This document shows positions 36,601 to 45,700 of a stretch of DNA of 64,000 bases, in pieces. Source of the stretch: Burkholderia lata. Its GTDB lineage: Bacteria; Pseudomonadota; Gammaproteobacteria; Burkholderiales; Burkholderiaceae. The translations under genes and the position numbers were made by a program. The notes under the pieces were generated by a model. The model did not search any database and was not told the DNA's origin. It saw only the letters and a list, made by a program, of their open reading frames with translations. How positions within the stretch are numbered: position 1 is the stretch's first letter; each line of letters begins with the position of its first letter. Location of the stretch: contig NZ_CABVQK010000003.1 of assembly GCF_902499335.1 (NCBI RefSeq), positions 1 to 64,000 of the forward strand. Reading direction: 5' to 3'.

Positions 36601-39600
36601 ATCGTTTTGCTGCAGGACGTACGGGTAGGACGCGTAGGCGTCGATCGCGGCTTGCAGGAGCTGGCGCGCGATCAATGCGAAGGAATCCTCGAAGACGACC
36701 TGCGTGAGCGACTCCGGCGTCGTGCTCGAGGTAGCCGGCGGGCAGTCGGAAGGCGGCGGTGAAGCGGGAGGGTTCGCCGGGTTGACGAGCGTCGCGGCGA
36801 GCTTGTTGAACGCCGCATTTACTGCGCTGCGATAGTCCGGCGTGACCTGCGCCCAGTTGCCAAGCGCGATCGAGACGGTCTTGCCCGCGGCCGTGGGGGA
36901 CGGCACGGTGAGTTCGAGCCCCGGGAGCGCGGGGAAGATCACGGCGCCGGCGGTGAAGCGGTCCTGCAACGATTGGCTGAGCAGCAAAGGGTCCGTGACG
37001 ACGTCGACCGTAAAGGTCGCCTTCAGGAAATCGATGATGCTTGCCATGGGAATGGCAGGCTGCGTGGTGGGGCACGCGAGCGAATTGAGCGTGACCTTCA
37101 GATCCTCGATGGTCACGGGGGTCGTGTCGAACGCGTCGGCGGCGACGCCCGGATGGGAGGTGATCACCCACGGCAGCAGTGCGCTGCAGAGGCTCGCGAA
37201 CGACGAACCGGAGGCGTTGCCGTTGCTGTTCGCCGAAGGCGCGTCCATCGAGAATAGCGCGACGAACGCGCCTTGCTGGCCCCCGAGCGTGAGATTGGCG
37301 ACATCCGGAGCGAGCACGGTGAATTGAGGCGCCATCAGGATCGTCAGGGTCGCGGGGGCTGCGCCGGCCAGGTCGGCCGCATTGGCTTTCGCGCGGACCG
37401 CGAACGACGGATGCGAGGCAAACGTCAGCGGTACGACACGGCGCCGCGCTTCCATGCGGCGCATCCGTCCGACTTTCGCGCGGTATCGGCTGCTTGCGGG
37501 AAGCGCCCGGCCGTGCGGCATGTCGAGCGCCAGTGCGGCGCCCGGCGGCGTAAGCCAGGGTGCGGGTTCGCTGCTCGGGTTCCTGATCGTGAAATCCTCC
37601 GAGATCGTCGTGGCGAACGAGAAGCTGATCGAGAACGAGAAGAGGCCGAGATTGATGCGCACCGAAACCGATACCGAGACGGACGCGGAGACCGAAAGCG
37701 GGATGTCGTGGTAGGCCTCGTAGACGATCTGTGCGGCGATGGTGATGGTGAGCGAGACGCTGGCCGAGATGATCGCGAAGTTGACGGTGCCGTAGAGCTT
37801 GCCGCAGATGCCGAACTGGCCTTCGAGCCAGAAGTAGTTGGTGGCCTGGACGCTGGTGTCGCTGCCGGGCTTGCCCGGCAGCTGATAAGGATGGTAGGGC
37901 GCGATGACACCCTGAACAATCCCGAAGAACGTGATCGAGAAGCCCGCCGAGAGGATGCCCTTGTCGATCGAGTAGCCGATGCCGGCCTGCAGGCCGAGGC
38001 CGAACTCGATCACGGGATCGAAGGTGCCGTAGATCGTCTTCGGCAGGCTGGTCGCCGTCCCATTACTCAGTTGACCGTAGTAGAAACCGCCGCCGCCCAT
38101 GACCGGTATGCCGGGCGGCACGATCATCTGGATCACGAACGACCTCGAGAAATCCATGTTGTACGGGAAGCCGACGTCGAAGAGGAAATCGCCGTTTGTG
38201 TACACCTCCACGCCGATCGACGGCAGCGTGATGTTGACCGCGCCGAAGTTCCACTGCCGCAGCGCGGTGGGCAGCGTGAACTCGATCTGATAGACGCCGA
38301 TGCTGTCGGTGACCTTCTTGTACATGATGTCGAACGACAGGTCGGCAAGCGGACCGGCCTTGCTGCCGGCGAACGCGAGGCGCAGGCCGTAGAGATTGGG
38401 GTCGTTGAAGACCACCATGACGTCGATGGTGTAGGTGTACCCCTTGCCGTTCGGGTTCTTGACGCCGAGCAGGAGCATATGAGCGGCAATCAGCCAGTTG
38501 CTCTGCGCGTTGTAATACGGCTGATTCGCCGCGCCGCTGCCGGGATTGACCGGATTGCCCCCGCCGGCGAGCGTGCTCGGGATGAGCTTGAGCGAATCGA
38601 TGACCTGCTGTGTCGTGTTGAGGTTGGCATCGTTGATCGACACGCGTTGGCCGAGGGCCAGCAGCTGCAGGTCGAAGAGTTCGTTGCCCTGGCCGGGCAC
38701 GCCCGGCATCCGGGTGACGTCCTGTCCCTGCGCCGGCTTCGACCCGTCATTGTCGGGGCTGGCGAAGAGATTTTTCCATTGGTCGCTGCTGCTCGCGAGC
38801 GGCGACGAGCCGCGGATCGAAAAGAGGATCTTGTTCGTCTTCGGATCGCGGTTGAAGTCGAAGCCCTCGATGTTGAGAAAGCCCGTGGTGATCGGGCTCG
38901 GCAGCGTGTAGGAGGCGGTGATCTGGTTTTTCGCGTCCGCGGCGAGGTAGAACGTGATGGACAGGCCGTCCAGCGAAATCGCGTTGAGGAAGGTCCAGGG
39001 GCCCGACAGCGTGAAATACGCGTCGCCGGTCAACGCCACGAGTTCGGTCACCAGCGTGCCGAGACTCCAGCCGTTGAACGACAGCTTGATGGTCTGGTGC
39101 GTGCTGTCATAGGCGCCCGTCACGCCCGCCCATTGGACGGTCAGCGTCGTTCCGCCCTGGCTGCCCGGCTGGTTGAAGGCGTAGCCGATCGTGAGCGAGG
39201 GGATCGACGCGAGGCTGATGGTGCCGAGCACGGAGCCGGAGAACCGGTTGGTCGCCAGGCTGCCGTCATAGGCGAGCGCGAGGCTTGCCTTGCACGCGAT
39301 CGGCAGCCCCGGCAGCGCATCGGTGCGCCAGTCCAGGGCGCCCGAGATCGAGTACGAGGACGCGCCGTTGCCGGCGGGAATGGCGGCGTCGACCGAGAAC
39401 GTATCGACGACAAGATGGCTTGGCAGGAATTCCGGGAGGAAGCTGCCGAGATCGCCGTCCAGCACGTCGAAGAGGTCGACGAGCAGTTCGCCGAGATTGA
39501 GCGGCGACGCGAGCGAACTGCTGAGCAGCCATTGCGGGCGCTCCGCCGCCCCGTCGTATTCGATCGCGACGTTCAGCCCCACGGGGCCGACGATCAGCCC

Positions 39601-41205
39601 CCCTGTCATCGTGGCGCTGTAGGTCGTCTTCGCGCCCGCCTTCTGCGGGGTTTGCGCGCCGATCGCCAGCACCATGTCCTGCACGCGCAGCAGCGGATTG
39701 CCGTTGTAGGTGATGACGTCGACGTCGAGGTTGACGACGAAGGAGAAGGCATACGCCCCGGCGCTGGTATCGATGGAGAGCAGGACGTCGCTGAACGTCA
39801 CGCTGATGCCCGAAGGCATGCCGACGAGGCCGCCGGTGATCGCCGGCAGCAGGTCCGCCAGGCTGACCTGGCCGTTGAAGGCTGCGGTGATCGCGTAATT
39901 CTGGTCGATCGTCACGACGAACTGTCCGCCGTCCTTGCCGTCGTCGTCCTTGAACACGGCCGGCATCAGCGTGAACGTGCTCGTGAACAGCAGCGATTGC
40001 TGCCTGGATTTGGCGGTTGGATCGAGAACGTACCAGTCCAGCTCGAGCGAGGTGAGGGTGACGTTGAACTTGCCGGTGGGATCGTCGATCAGGACCAGAC
40101 TGAAGTTCTCCACCGTCCCGACGGAGACGCCCGTCGACGTGATCGACGGCATGGCGGCGCTGGAGGCCCGCACGGCCGTGACGTTGACGCCGAGGAGCGC
40201 GATGCTCGTAAAGAACTTCTGGATCGGTGCGGGTACCGCGCCGATGAATTGCGTATCGACACCGGCGATGGCGGCGATGTTCGCGGGCGTCAGGGCGTTG
40301 GGCAGCGCCTTCGACGGCGTGAGGAACAGCGAGTAGTTGCTGTCGCCGGCGGCGTTGTCCGCGAAGATCATGACCGAGAAGTCCACCACGAGCGGCGGCG
40401 TGGTGGCCGTGGTCACGGTGGCGGCAAATACGTAGGCGATGTCCTGCACTGCGCCCTCGTCGTCCTCAGGGTCCGCGTCTGCCGGAAGGGGGCCGATGGA
40501 AAACTCGAAGCGCGGCGCGACGGCGCTGAAGCCGAGCAGCGAAAAGCTCGTCGGCGGCAGCCATGCCTTGAGATCCATGACGGGATAGGCGCCCGAGGCG
40601 GCGACGGCCGAGGCGTCGAACGGGCCGCTGATGACGAGGGGCGAAGGCAGGGTCAGCACCGGGCTCGTGAAGCTCAGGATCGATTGCGCATAGTCGTTGA
40701 GCTGCGCCGTTCCTGCGAAGTTCATGCCGGCGGCGAGGGGGATTGCGCTGCTCGATGGCGCGGGCCAATTCACGCTGCCCGCTGCGGAGGAAAACAGCAT
40801 GCAGGGCTGCGTGATGGCGAGCATCGAAAACGGCTTGCCCACCATCTGGAAGGAACTGGTGGCGAAGGTCCAGCCCCCGCGCAAATCCGTGACGATCTGG
40901 ACCAGCAGGATCGAGGTGTCGGCCGGCAGCGTGAAAACGAGCGTGACGGAGGTGTCGGCGGCCGCCGCGCCGAAGAGTCCGTTCGTCAACGTCGCGCCCG
41001 TGATGCTGAACGTGCCGCCGGCCACCGCGCCGACCGTGCCTTGCCCGACCGACAGGCCCGTGGCGTCCCCCAGGCAGAACGCGCTCTTGAGCAGCGCATC
41101 GAAGCCCGCGGGCGGCGTCGCGCCGGCCGAGGAGAGAAAGGCGGCGTTGAGGTTGACGGGCCACGAGGCGTTGGCGAAGGCGGTCTGCAGCGACTGAAGA
41201 GACAC
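30622..41205 (-). CDS. Giant 3527-aa LysM-repeat protein
   Basis: This is one unbroken frame of 10.6 kb with a GTG start at 41205 and GGGAG before it. There is no N-terminal signal peptide. Regions: 1-900, Ala/Ser/Thr/Gly-rich beta segments; about 900-1205, long strands of alternating hydrophobic/polar residues (for example SVSASVSVSVSVRINLGLFS near 1170); about 1235-1260, an Arg-rich linker (RAKVGRMRRMEARRR); about 1530-1760, LysM-like units, clearest at residue 1581 (YTVQSGDTLDAIALRY); about 2200-2365, more LysM-like units with YVVQQGDTFSGIAAYFG at 2319; about 2435-2475, a second Arg-rich linker; then beta-rich sequence to the end. LysM units bind GlcNAc-containing glycans such as peptidoglycan or chitin. 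I know no family for the whole. It is the last gene of a five-gene operon. Confidence 0.9.
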   Translation of the reverse strand: MSLQSLQTAFANASWPVNLNAAFLSSAGATPPAGFDALLKSAFCLGDATGLSVGQGTVGAVAGGTFSITGATLTNGLFGAAAADTSVTLVFTLPADTSILLVQIVTDLRGGWTFATSSFQMVGKPFSMLAITQPCMLFSSAAGSVNWPAPSSSAIPLAAGMNFAGTAQLNDYAQSILSFTSPVLTLPSPLVISGPFDASAVAASGAYPVMDLKAWLPPTSFSLLGFSAVAPRFEFSIGPLPADADPEDDEGAVQDIAYVFAATVTTATTPPLVVDFSVMIFADNAAGDSNYSLFLTPSKALPNALTPANIAAIAGVDTQFIGAVPAPIQKFFTSIALLGVNVTAVRASSAAMPSITSTGVSVGTVENFSLVLIDDPTGKFNVTLTSLELDWYVLDPTAKSRQQSLLFTSTFTLMPAVFKDDDGKDGGQFVVTIDQNYAITAAFNGQVSLADLLPAITGGLVGMPSGISVTFSDVLLSIDTSAGAYAFSFVVNLDVDVITYNGNPLLRVQDMVLAIGAQTPQKAGAKTTYSATMTGGLIVGPVGLNVAIEYDGAAERPQWLLSSSLASPLNLGELLVDLFDVLDGDLGSFLPEFLPSHLVVDTFSVDAAIPAGNGASSYSISGALDWRTDALPGLPIACKASLALAYDGSLATNRFSGSVLGTISLASIPSLTIGYAFNQPGSQGGTTLTVQWAGVTGAYDSTHQTIKLSFNGWSLGTLVTELVALTGDAYFTLSGPWTFLNAISLDGLSITFYLAADAKNQITASYTLPSPITTGFLNIEGFDFNRDPKTNKILFSIRGSSPLASSSDQWKNLFASPDNDGSKPAQGQDVTRMPGVPGQGNELFDLQLLALGQRVSINDANLNTTQQVIDSLKLIPSTLAGGGNPVNPGSGAANQPYYNAQSNWLIAAHMLLLGVKNPNGKGYTYTIDVMVVFNDPNLYGLRLAFAGSKAGPLADLSFDIMYKKVTDSIGVYQIEFTLPTALRQWNFGAVNITLPSIGVEVYTNGDFLFDVGFPYNMDFSRSFVIQMIVPPGIPVMGGGGFYYGQLSNGTATSLPKTIYGTFDPVIEFGLGLQAGIGYSIDKGILSAGFSITFFGIVQGVIAPYHPYQLPGKPGSDTSVQATNYFWLEGQFGICGKLYGTVNFAIISASVSLTITIAAQIVYEAYHDIPLSVSASVSVSVSVRINLGLFSFSISFSFATTISEDFTIRNPSSEPAPWLTPPGAALALDMPHGRALPASSRYRAKVGRMRRMEARRRVVPLTFASHPSFAVRAKANAADLAGAAPATLTILMAPQFTVLAPDVANLTLGGQQGAFVALFSMDAPSANSNGNASGSSFASLCSALLPWVITSHPGVAADAFDTTPVTIEDLKVTLNSLACPTTQPAIPMASIIDFLKATFTVDVVTDPLLLSQSLQDRFTAGAVIFPALPGLELTVPSPTAAGKTVSIALGNWAQVTPDYRSAVNAAFNKLAATLVNPANPPASPPPSDCPPATSSTTPESLTQVVFEDSFALIARQLLQAAIDAYASYPYVLQQNDSIQSIMDFAHIDGKHNPDFTPADLVNANSALSLTAGKVLQLAGLGYTVQSGDTLDAIALRYTAPSNSTASYATPPAALIELDANARATALLQPGVTITVGTASTTTGPGSSFASVADALGIPLAMLAADKDLWAMNKLLLPGATLAIPPIAYTTAKSPLDTLESILDSFGLTTEAFVGVAQNLAVSGLFEFDSSKATLVQLSNLDELTGEQLAQAVAAGETIGNTAGMVSRFMLQGLRLPNTPGLTLPQAFLYPAQQPDYSLYQLTGQQFPVTSFTDVPISLAKEQTLDWLQINGSAGNDSGKMDLSPAAANLRIVLDWAIAHGYNPNGPDVAPPLTVAAESPLRLVPQQFAASAYLPWTTSGTAEMLQIASAPGSRPSPTAQVKPIVWALPSSLLSAVEIQQRALTADADLSTALRYLPVLAPMTLTTDPTTHIAVPAPVDDFTLATRIDFKIRQLQQSAGAQTQTATTNTLLPAGPGNTPPVTQLAPNAYELLGPNPSDAQLLERILLLLKAAGPSAISGLIVGYGDPSGAQAGLVGHLTSDVYTFVTRTNLSTQGNPPPQARMTSAGLASADGALQPLVNNFANDFSEFIQLLWELSTVQSGGYSFYWNGLAKGTALPSGIFDASGYATLTILVTYARDASLPSSARMTDCCNAVLTTGNIDPARSTFVMVSQSDPQTASMRSADTLAGFATRYSMTPGTVARDNAPAPLTQGSTFALSAAVHEVTPADVASGDVWGTVARYYSHNATPATIITAAALQGYNPRVTAPALYTLLFIPTIEYVVQQGDTFSGIAAYFGLDVEQVGSMAQRAAGLIASTQPLNVDSQSFSVSQSIGVGNIGLQLTRANLPAPVDPASADYGQQYLFSLYSLLDAGYYANPFFSNSVAGLPFGPTNNGIAPQNPRQRSARHADRTLQTSLRHGSRVAAIRDPHARRAMLQAEAASTVLGYEQALTFGANALANAAPANPPANLPPASANPYLGVGTFAQLSLRWLDVFGNQTSTPFNHPPKDYTGPLNNAPIPILYTDRLIALSQWPNVSASYVYAGSAGAPQLQITLQLNTAAYQPSAGQPAQAAVTDATLFNNVYFQLNQDYSRLGIPGLTGSAVALAIRNSLTGAAAQPLGASASAQLIDFVNRCAQTVNAAAASQPVAPPATLSVMLTLDIDVASVVDQNVTRLQLWLVQSRRTDLVDPSLLDTTGGASVETEISPRLDYVLSAPVPAGETRDTASNASVDALLTFAHGFETAFVTHDWQLRAGTGPADPDEALSNQTYTIWSVRFNLNNSSKGIAFTLGTAASFFAPKPLANSLYSGSVVLPVYATGKPLQFGSGPSTLFTNVDLNSWFEQALGLVDNFLSPAYVVQTFMLDKLQGNDPASAGYLFDILQDKSALATTIAGTLRSILAQPDASPATLAAATETLKQSLLQQLGNAYAVTATVVLPVTNATTHEPSQPGTASPPALYGLPVNPAPSAPNARTPNYTFSQALLPLNAAKGGNAEENGTAESALAFLFTCSNPTLQTSVSIPLTYQITHLQNDITAVAGIDGYRQSSWIGFVTGPISYPVNDGNNLDIPVALLALPTPPTAQAQTADASKLPPAPAPRDLAHWDYTFTYVPSGVAQDSLLGTVAFNTRAAQSNSANAPSNALFVALAGLLSCAPAIFADFNTYLPQITPDISTTSPAYLNAAAALAAWKTLIGNLNAAYSDWANGKLSARALLDAAPSGPPPVTLSFSVELEKDESDGSARVVVEPVSGDTSLVPLIEYLSTPYSPQPADPPAAFPATYRYYDSASKQYLGYEAALGLPMTVAFSKLDAIRYQTGDTSIEFRRNLDLVPGRTVSNDFLFSTPPVAFATPAVPLVPAPGTRYNLASLKPPVSPPAQLSTYLEVFFAQLLETDDATWVIAQVSASAQYPISAVVDAPRITLPVALMPSGEPSSSNVASLANAVSAWLTDHRSALKGIGATINVAVTLHGTAPGVSLPIVKIDEVYVDIDGLA

Positions 41206-41265
41206 GATGAAACTCCCGCGTAGTTAGGGCTGCGTGACGTTCGAGACAGGGGCGCCGCGCCTCTT

Positions 41266-42702
41266 CTAGAAGCTGAAAAAGAGGGGGAGGTGATCGCTGG
41301 TGCCGCGCACCGTGGGGTAGTTGGTCAGGTTGCGAATGAACCCGTTCCGGATGCCCATGATGTTGTCGGTGGTGGCCCGTACGGCGACGTTGGGAGGGAC
41401 TTGCGCGGGGGGCACGGGCGGCGGCGGGGGATACACCAGATTCCAGACGGTTTCGAGCTGCGTCGTGAATGCCTGGTGCCCGAGATTGCCTGCGCCGGGG
41501 TTGGCGCCCACGGCATGATAGGCGGAACCGACGATACCGTTGATGACCGTCATCTGCGGCGGGTTCACGACGGCCGCCGCCGCGCCGGTCTTGTACAGGA
41601 TGTTGTCGAGCGAATCGGAGGGTGACACGATGTTGCCCGCCGCGTCGTACGAGACGGAGGTGTAGTCAAAGCCGGGATAGTTGCTGTTCCTGGTCGACGT
41701 GCTCCAGAAGCTCGCTCCCGGACGGATGACGTTGCCGTATTCCGTGTCCTTCGTCGATTTGATCGGCAGGATATGCGTTGCGAAGTAGGCCCGGTACTGA
41801 CCCACCATGCCCGGCACAGGAGCGGGGCCGATCGGGTTGGGGAGCAGCCCGACGGTGAACGGATGGGCCAGCGGCGGCGCGCAGAGCGTGCCGTAGCAGT
41901 TCGTGTAGGCGCCGGCCGGCGTCAGCAGGTTGAGGTTGAAGTCGCCGAGGACGAGGCGTACCTCATTGGCGGCCGCGGCGCCCGTGATGGCGGGAATCGT
42001 GGCCAGATCGTTAAGAAAGGTCGCGGCCGCGGCCGGCGCCGGCGGTGCGTGCACGATGAAGAGATTGACGTTCCGGTTGTTGGCGATATCCCAGAACGTC
42101 GCCTGCATCGGCGCTCTCAACGTGCCGAAGTTGATGTTGCCTCCGGGTGGTGCCGCGAGGGCAAACTCGACGCGCGCCGCGCATCGGTTCTGGGTTGCGC
42201 CGCCGCCGTGATTCCATGCGCCGGCAGGAATCGCGGTGGCGGCCAGGGTCTGCCAATGCAGCGGATAGTCCCCGCTGCCTGCGAAGGTCGTGGCGTTCGG
42301 TGACGGCCCATTGCCGCCGGCCCAGAAATTGGGACCGGTGAACACCAGCTGGTCGCGACGAAAGAAGATGCCGACGCTTTCGTGGTTGCCCGTCTTGATG
42401 GGCGGCACCAGATCGTACTGTCCGATGGTCGCCAGACTGTTTCGCAACGTCAGCAGTCCGGTGCCGCCACCGCTGTAGGGGTGGATGAGTTCTCCGCGCG
42501 CGGCGCTCTGGGGCGCCTCGACCTCCACGACGACGAAGATCTGCGGTTGCAGGTCGGCGACATGGGCGTGGATGTAGTCGAATCGAAGCGCCGAGTGGGT
42601 ATCGAGCTTGCGGCGCTTGCCGTATCGATTACGCTTTTTCCCCTGGTCCTGAATCTTGTTGATCGCGAAGTCCTGAATATTCCAGTAGAGGATCGTGCTC
42701 AT
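41266..42702 (-). CDS. Endonuclease/exonuclease/phosphatase-fold protein
   Basis: The 478-aa protein has the EEP superfamily landmarks: LYWNIQDF with Asn8, FVVVEVEAP with Glu at 60/62, VLGDFNLNLL with the metal-binding Asp-x-Asn near residue 250, and a final GTSDHLPLFF with Asp470 and His471. The fold covers nucleases, phosphodiesterases and phosphoinositide or sphingomyelin phosphatases; which of these applies is open. It has a Pro-rich insertion (YPPPPPVPPAQVPP) shortly before the C-terminus and no signal peptide. The ATG at 42702 overlaps the stop of the 1200-aa gene (ATGA), so the two are translationally coupled. The giant gene follows after 60 bases. Confidence 0.9.
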   Translation of the reverse strand: MSTILYWNIQDFAINKIQDQGKKRNRYGKRRKLDTHSALRFDYIHAHVADLQPQIFVVVEVEAPQSAARGELIHPYSGGGTGLLTLRNSLATIGQYDLVPPIKTGNHESVGIFFRRDQLVFTGPNFWAGGNGPSPNATTFAGSGDYPLHWQTLAATAIPAGAWNHGGGATQNRCAARVEFALAAPPGGNINFGTLRAPMQATFWDIANNRNVNLFIVHAPPAPAAAATFLNDLATIPAITGAAAANEVRLVLGDFNLNLLTPAGAYTNCYGTLCAPPLAHPFTVGLLPNPIGPAPVPGMVGQYRAYFATHILPIKSTKDTEYGNVIRPGASFWSTSTRNSNYPGFDYTSVSYDAAGNIVSPSDSLDNILYKTGAAAAVVNPPQMTVINGIVGSAYHAVGANPGAGNLGHQAFTTQLETVWNLVYPPPPPVPPAQVPPNVAVRATTDNIMGIRNGFIRNLTNYPTVRGTSDHLPLFFSF

Positions 42703-45700
42703 TTCGCCGTCTCCAGGGACGTAAGCAGCTTGGCTTGCGCGGATGCGCTGTTCTCGACGTAGGCCGCGTACCAGCCCAGGCTTCCGGTGCCGTTGGGGTC
42801 GCCGAAGAGGAACATGTCGATGCTCGCGTTCGAGGGCAGCTTGGCAAGGCCCAGAAAGCTGACGGCGATATCGCCGAGACACAGCGTGAACGCGTAGGTG
42901 GGCGGCGTCGCGCCGTTGTTGATCGGCGCATACGAGAGCGAGATGTTGCCGACGGTCAGCTTGACCACGCCTTGCAGGCTGAATGCGCTGGCGCCGGGGG
43001 ACGCTCCCGGAAGCTGCAGGCCCGCGAAGGCCGCATAGCTGGTCGCGCTGCGGGCCGATTGCGGGCTCCACGCGAACAGCAGTTGAGAGGTGAACCCCGC
43101 GGCCGAGGCGAGCGCGCCCGGGCCGCCCATGTTGACCAGAAAGGAAATGCCGTACCACGCCTGGGACACCGGCAATTGCGGCGGCGCGCCCGTCGTGAAG
43201 CGTACCGGCAGGTAGCCCCTGGCGGCGGGCGTCGTGCCGGCGGTTGCCGCAAGGGCGCGCTGCGGTTGCAGCGCGAGGCCTGCCGCCGCGCTGCCGGCTC
43301 GCAGCAGACTGCCTGCCTGATCGAAGACCATGTCCGTTTCGACGATCCGGTAGGTCGTCATGTTGGGACTCGCGACCGGCGAGGACATATCGATGTGGAG
43401 GTTCGAGAAGGCAAGGCCGCCCGTGGCCTTCGCGGGATCCGTGCCTGCCGGCATGCCATAGGACATGACGTCGAAGTTGTTGCCTTTGCCGTCGTTGAGC
43501 ACCGCGAAGTCGAGGCTGCCCCAGATCAGGATGCGGCTCAGGATATTGGGTGGCGTCGCACCATCGTTGCTGGTGAGCGTGTTGTAGATCACCTTGTCGA
43601 TCACGAGCGCATCGAGGACGTTGCTGTCCGGCACCAGCACCGTCGTGGCGTCGCTTTCGAAGAGGTAGGTGCCGGTGTCGCCCTGGCTCTGGTAGTACCC
43701 GGTCAGCACGACGCCGTTGGCGGCAAGCTGCGTGGCGCCCGCGTACGAGGCGGTCACGGTGGAGCCGAGGGCTTTATTGATCGTGACCTGTACGTGGCTC
43801 TGGAAATCGACGAGGGTGCTGTTGAAGAACAGGCTCTGCAACTGCAGGACGGTGAAGTTGTAATCGCCGCCAACGGGCAGGGGCAGCGGCTGGGTAGGCG
43901 ATCCGCCGGCGGCGATGTTCTGCACATAGGCGGGCAGTTGATAGTCGACGAGGCCGAAGAAGCTGCTTTGTCCGGGGATGGAGAAGTTCTTGCCGTCGTA
44001 GTGAACGGGGCTTGTCGTCACGCCGAAGTGGTGGGCGCGAAATTGACTGAAATCGATGCCCGCGGCAAGGCCGGCGAGTTGCGGCGGCAGACCCTCGGGC
44101 GTCATGTCGGCAGCGAGCGCGAGCACGCCTTGCCATTGCGGATTGGTCACGATGGCCTTGAAGTTCGCGTAGAGCGCGTTGCCCGCGTCCGCTTTGGCGA
44201 TCGCGCTTGCGAAGTAGTCCTGCAAGGCTTGCGACAGCAGGGCCACGCCGGAGCTGGGATCCGGGTTGGAGAAGTCGGATGGATCGACCCATGCGCTCGG
44301 CGTGGCCACGAGGTCCGTGAGCGCACCGACGCAGAACTTCAGGATGAGCACGTTGCTGACGTTCGATGAGCTGGCGGTTCCGCCGACATTGATCTGCATG
44401 GTCCAGCCGGCGACGTTCACCGTGTTGGCGAACCTGCCGTCGGCGGAGGTGCCCACGTATTGGTTGTTGACGATCACGGCAAACAGCTGGTTGGTCTGGA
44501 AGAGGCCCTGAAGCTCCGGGCTCATGTTCAGAAACGCCATCTGGGTGGGCGTCTGGGCCGGATCCGGCTGCGACTGGGCAAGAATCACCGCCGCATAGTC
44601 GGTGTGGCCGCCTGAAGTCTCGATCTGCGCGAGCAATCCTTGCGGGGTGGTGCCGTTGGGGATGACCGCCGGCGGGGCGGCCGTCGTTGCGCGCGCCGCG
44701 CGAGCCGCCTTGGCAGAAGCGATCAGGGGCCGAGCGGACGCGAGAATCGCATTGCGCCGTGTTGCCGAGAGCACCTTGGCCTCGTAGCTGCTCCATTGGT
44801 CCGGCGGGATTCCCGAGGTTGCGGACAGCGGCACCCCGGCCCAGGGAGCCAGCGGGAAACTGACCGGGCCGAGCGCCATGGTGGGATGCAATGCGCCGAC
44901 GACCGTGCTGCCGTTGCCATAAGGGCCCGCCTGGCCAAACAGCGGATTGCCCTGCGGCTCAGCGCTGTAGGTCGGCGCCGCTTGCGCGTTGGCGACGACT
45001 TCGGTCCAGCTCGTGAGGTACGCCGTCGCGCCGGCGGCGGGCTCCGGCAGAGGGGGCGTCGCCACACCCGTGGAGGGGTTGGACAGGTCGGCTGCCGGCA
45101 ATGGAAAAACCGGCGTGTAGGCAGGCGAACACGCGACAAACCGCAGTCGATCCGCTGACGCCGTACCGCCGGCAGGCTGCATGTTCAAGGTTTCGGTGCC
45201 CGCAAGCCCGCACAGCATCGAAATTTCGGTCGTGGTCCCCGCGACGCCGAGCCGATAGTCGCCGGCCGGCGCGACGTAAGGCGTGGTGCTGACCGGCAGG
45301 CCTGTCGCCGGATCGATGACCGTCGGCGTGGCGGGTTGGAAGACGAAGCCCGCGTCGTACGCGGCGGGCCCCAAGGGCACGCTGCCGCTCGCGACGGGGA
45401 GCAAGCACACCGGCTGATTGGTCGCCGTGCGGTAGTAGCTCGGCAACGATGCCTCGGCATCCGCAGCGGGCAGTGTCACGATCGTGCGATAGATGCCCGC
45501 GTCCGGCCGCGATTGCGATACGGGGCCAGTGCAGATCGGATCGATGGGGTCGAACGACGCGAGGTAGGGCATCGTTCGGGCCGCATTCAAGTCCAGCAGG
45601 GGAAACTGCTGCACGGTATCGGGCGCACTCGGATTCCCATAGGCGAACTGCATGCCGATCAGAAGGTTGCTGGCCCCGGGGGTGATGGTCATCTTGCCGG

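Noticed and set aside
33835..41223. Very long plus-strand frames (975 and 1316 codons) opposite the giant gene
   Set aside because: They are Arg/Gly/Asp-rich mirror frames caused by high GC; they have no ribosome binding site or domain, and the minus frame shows LysM motifs and real protein character.
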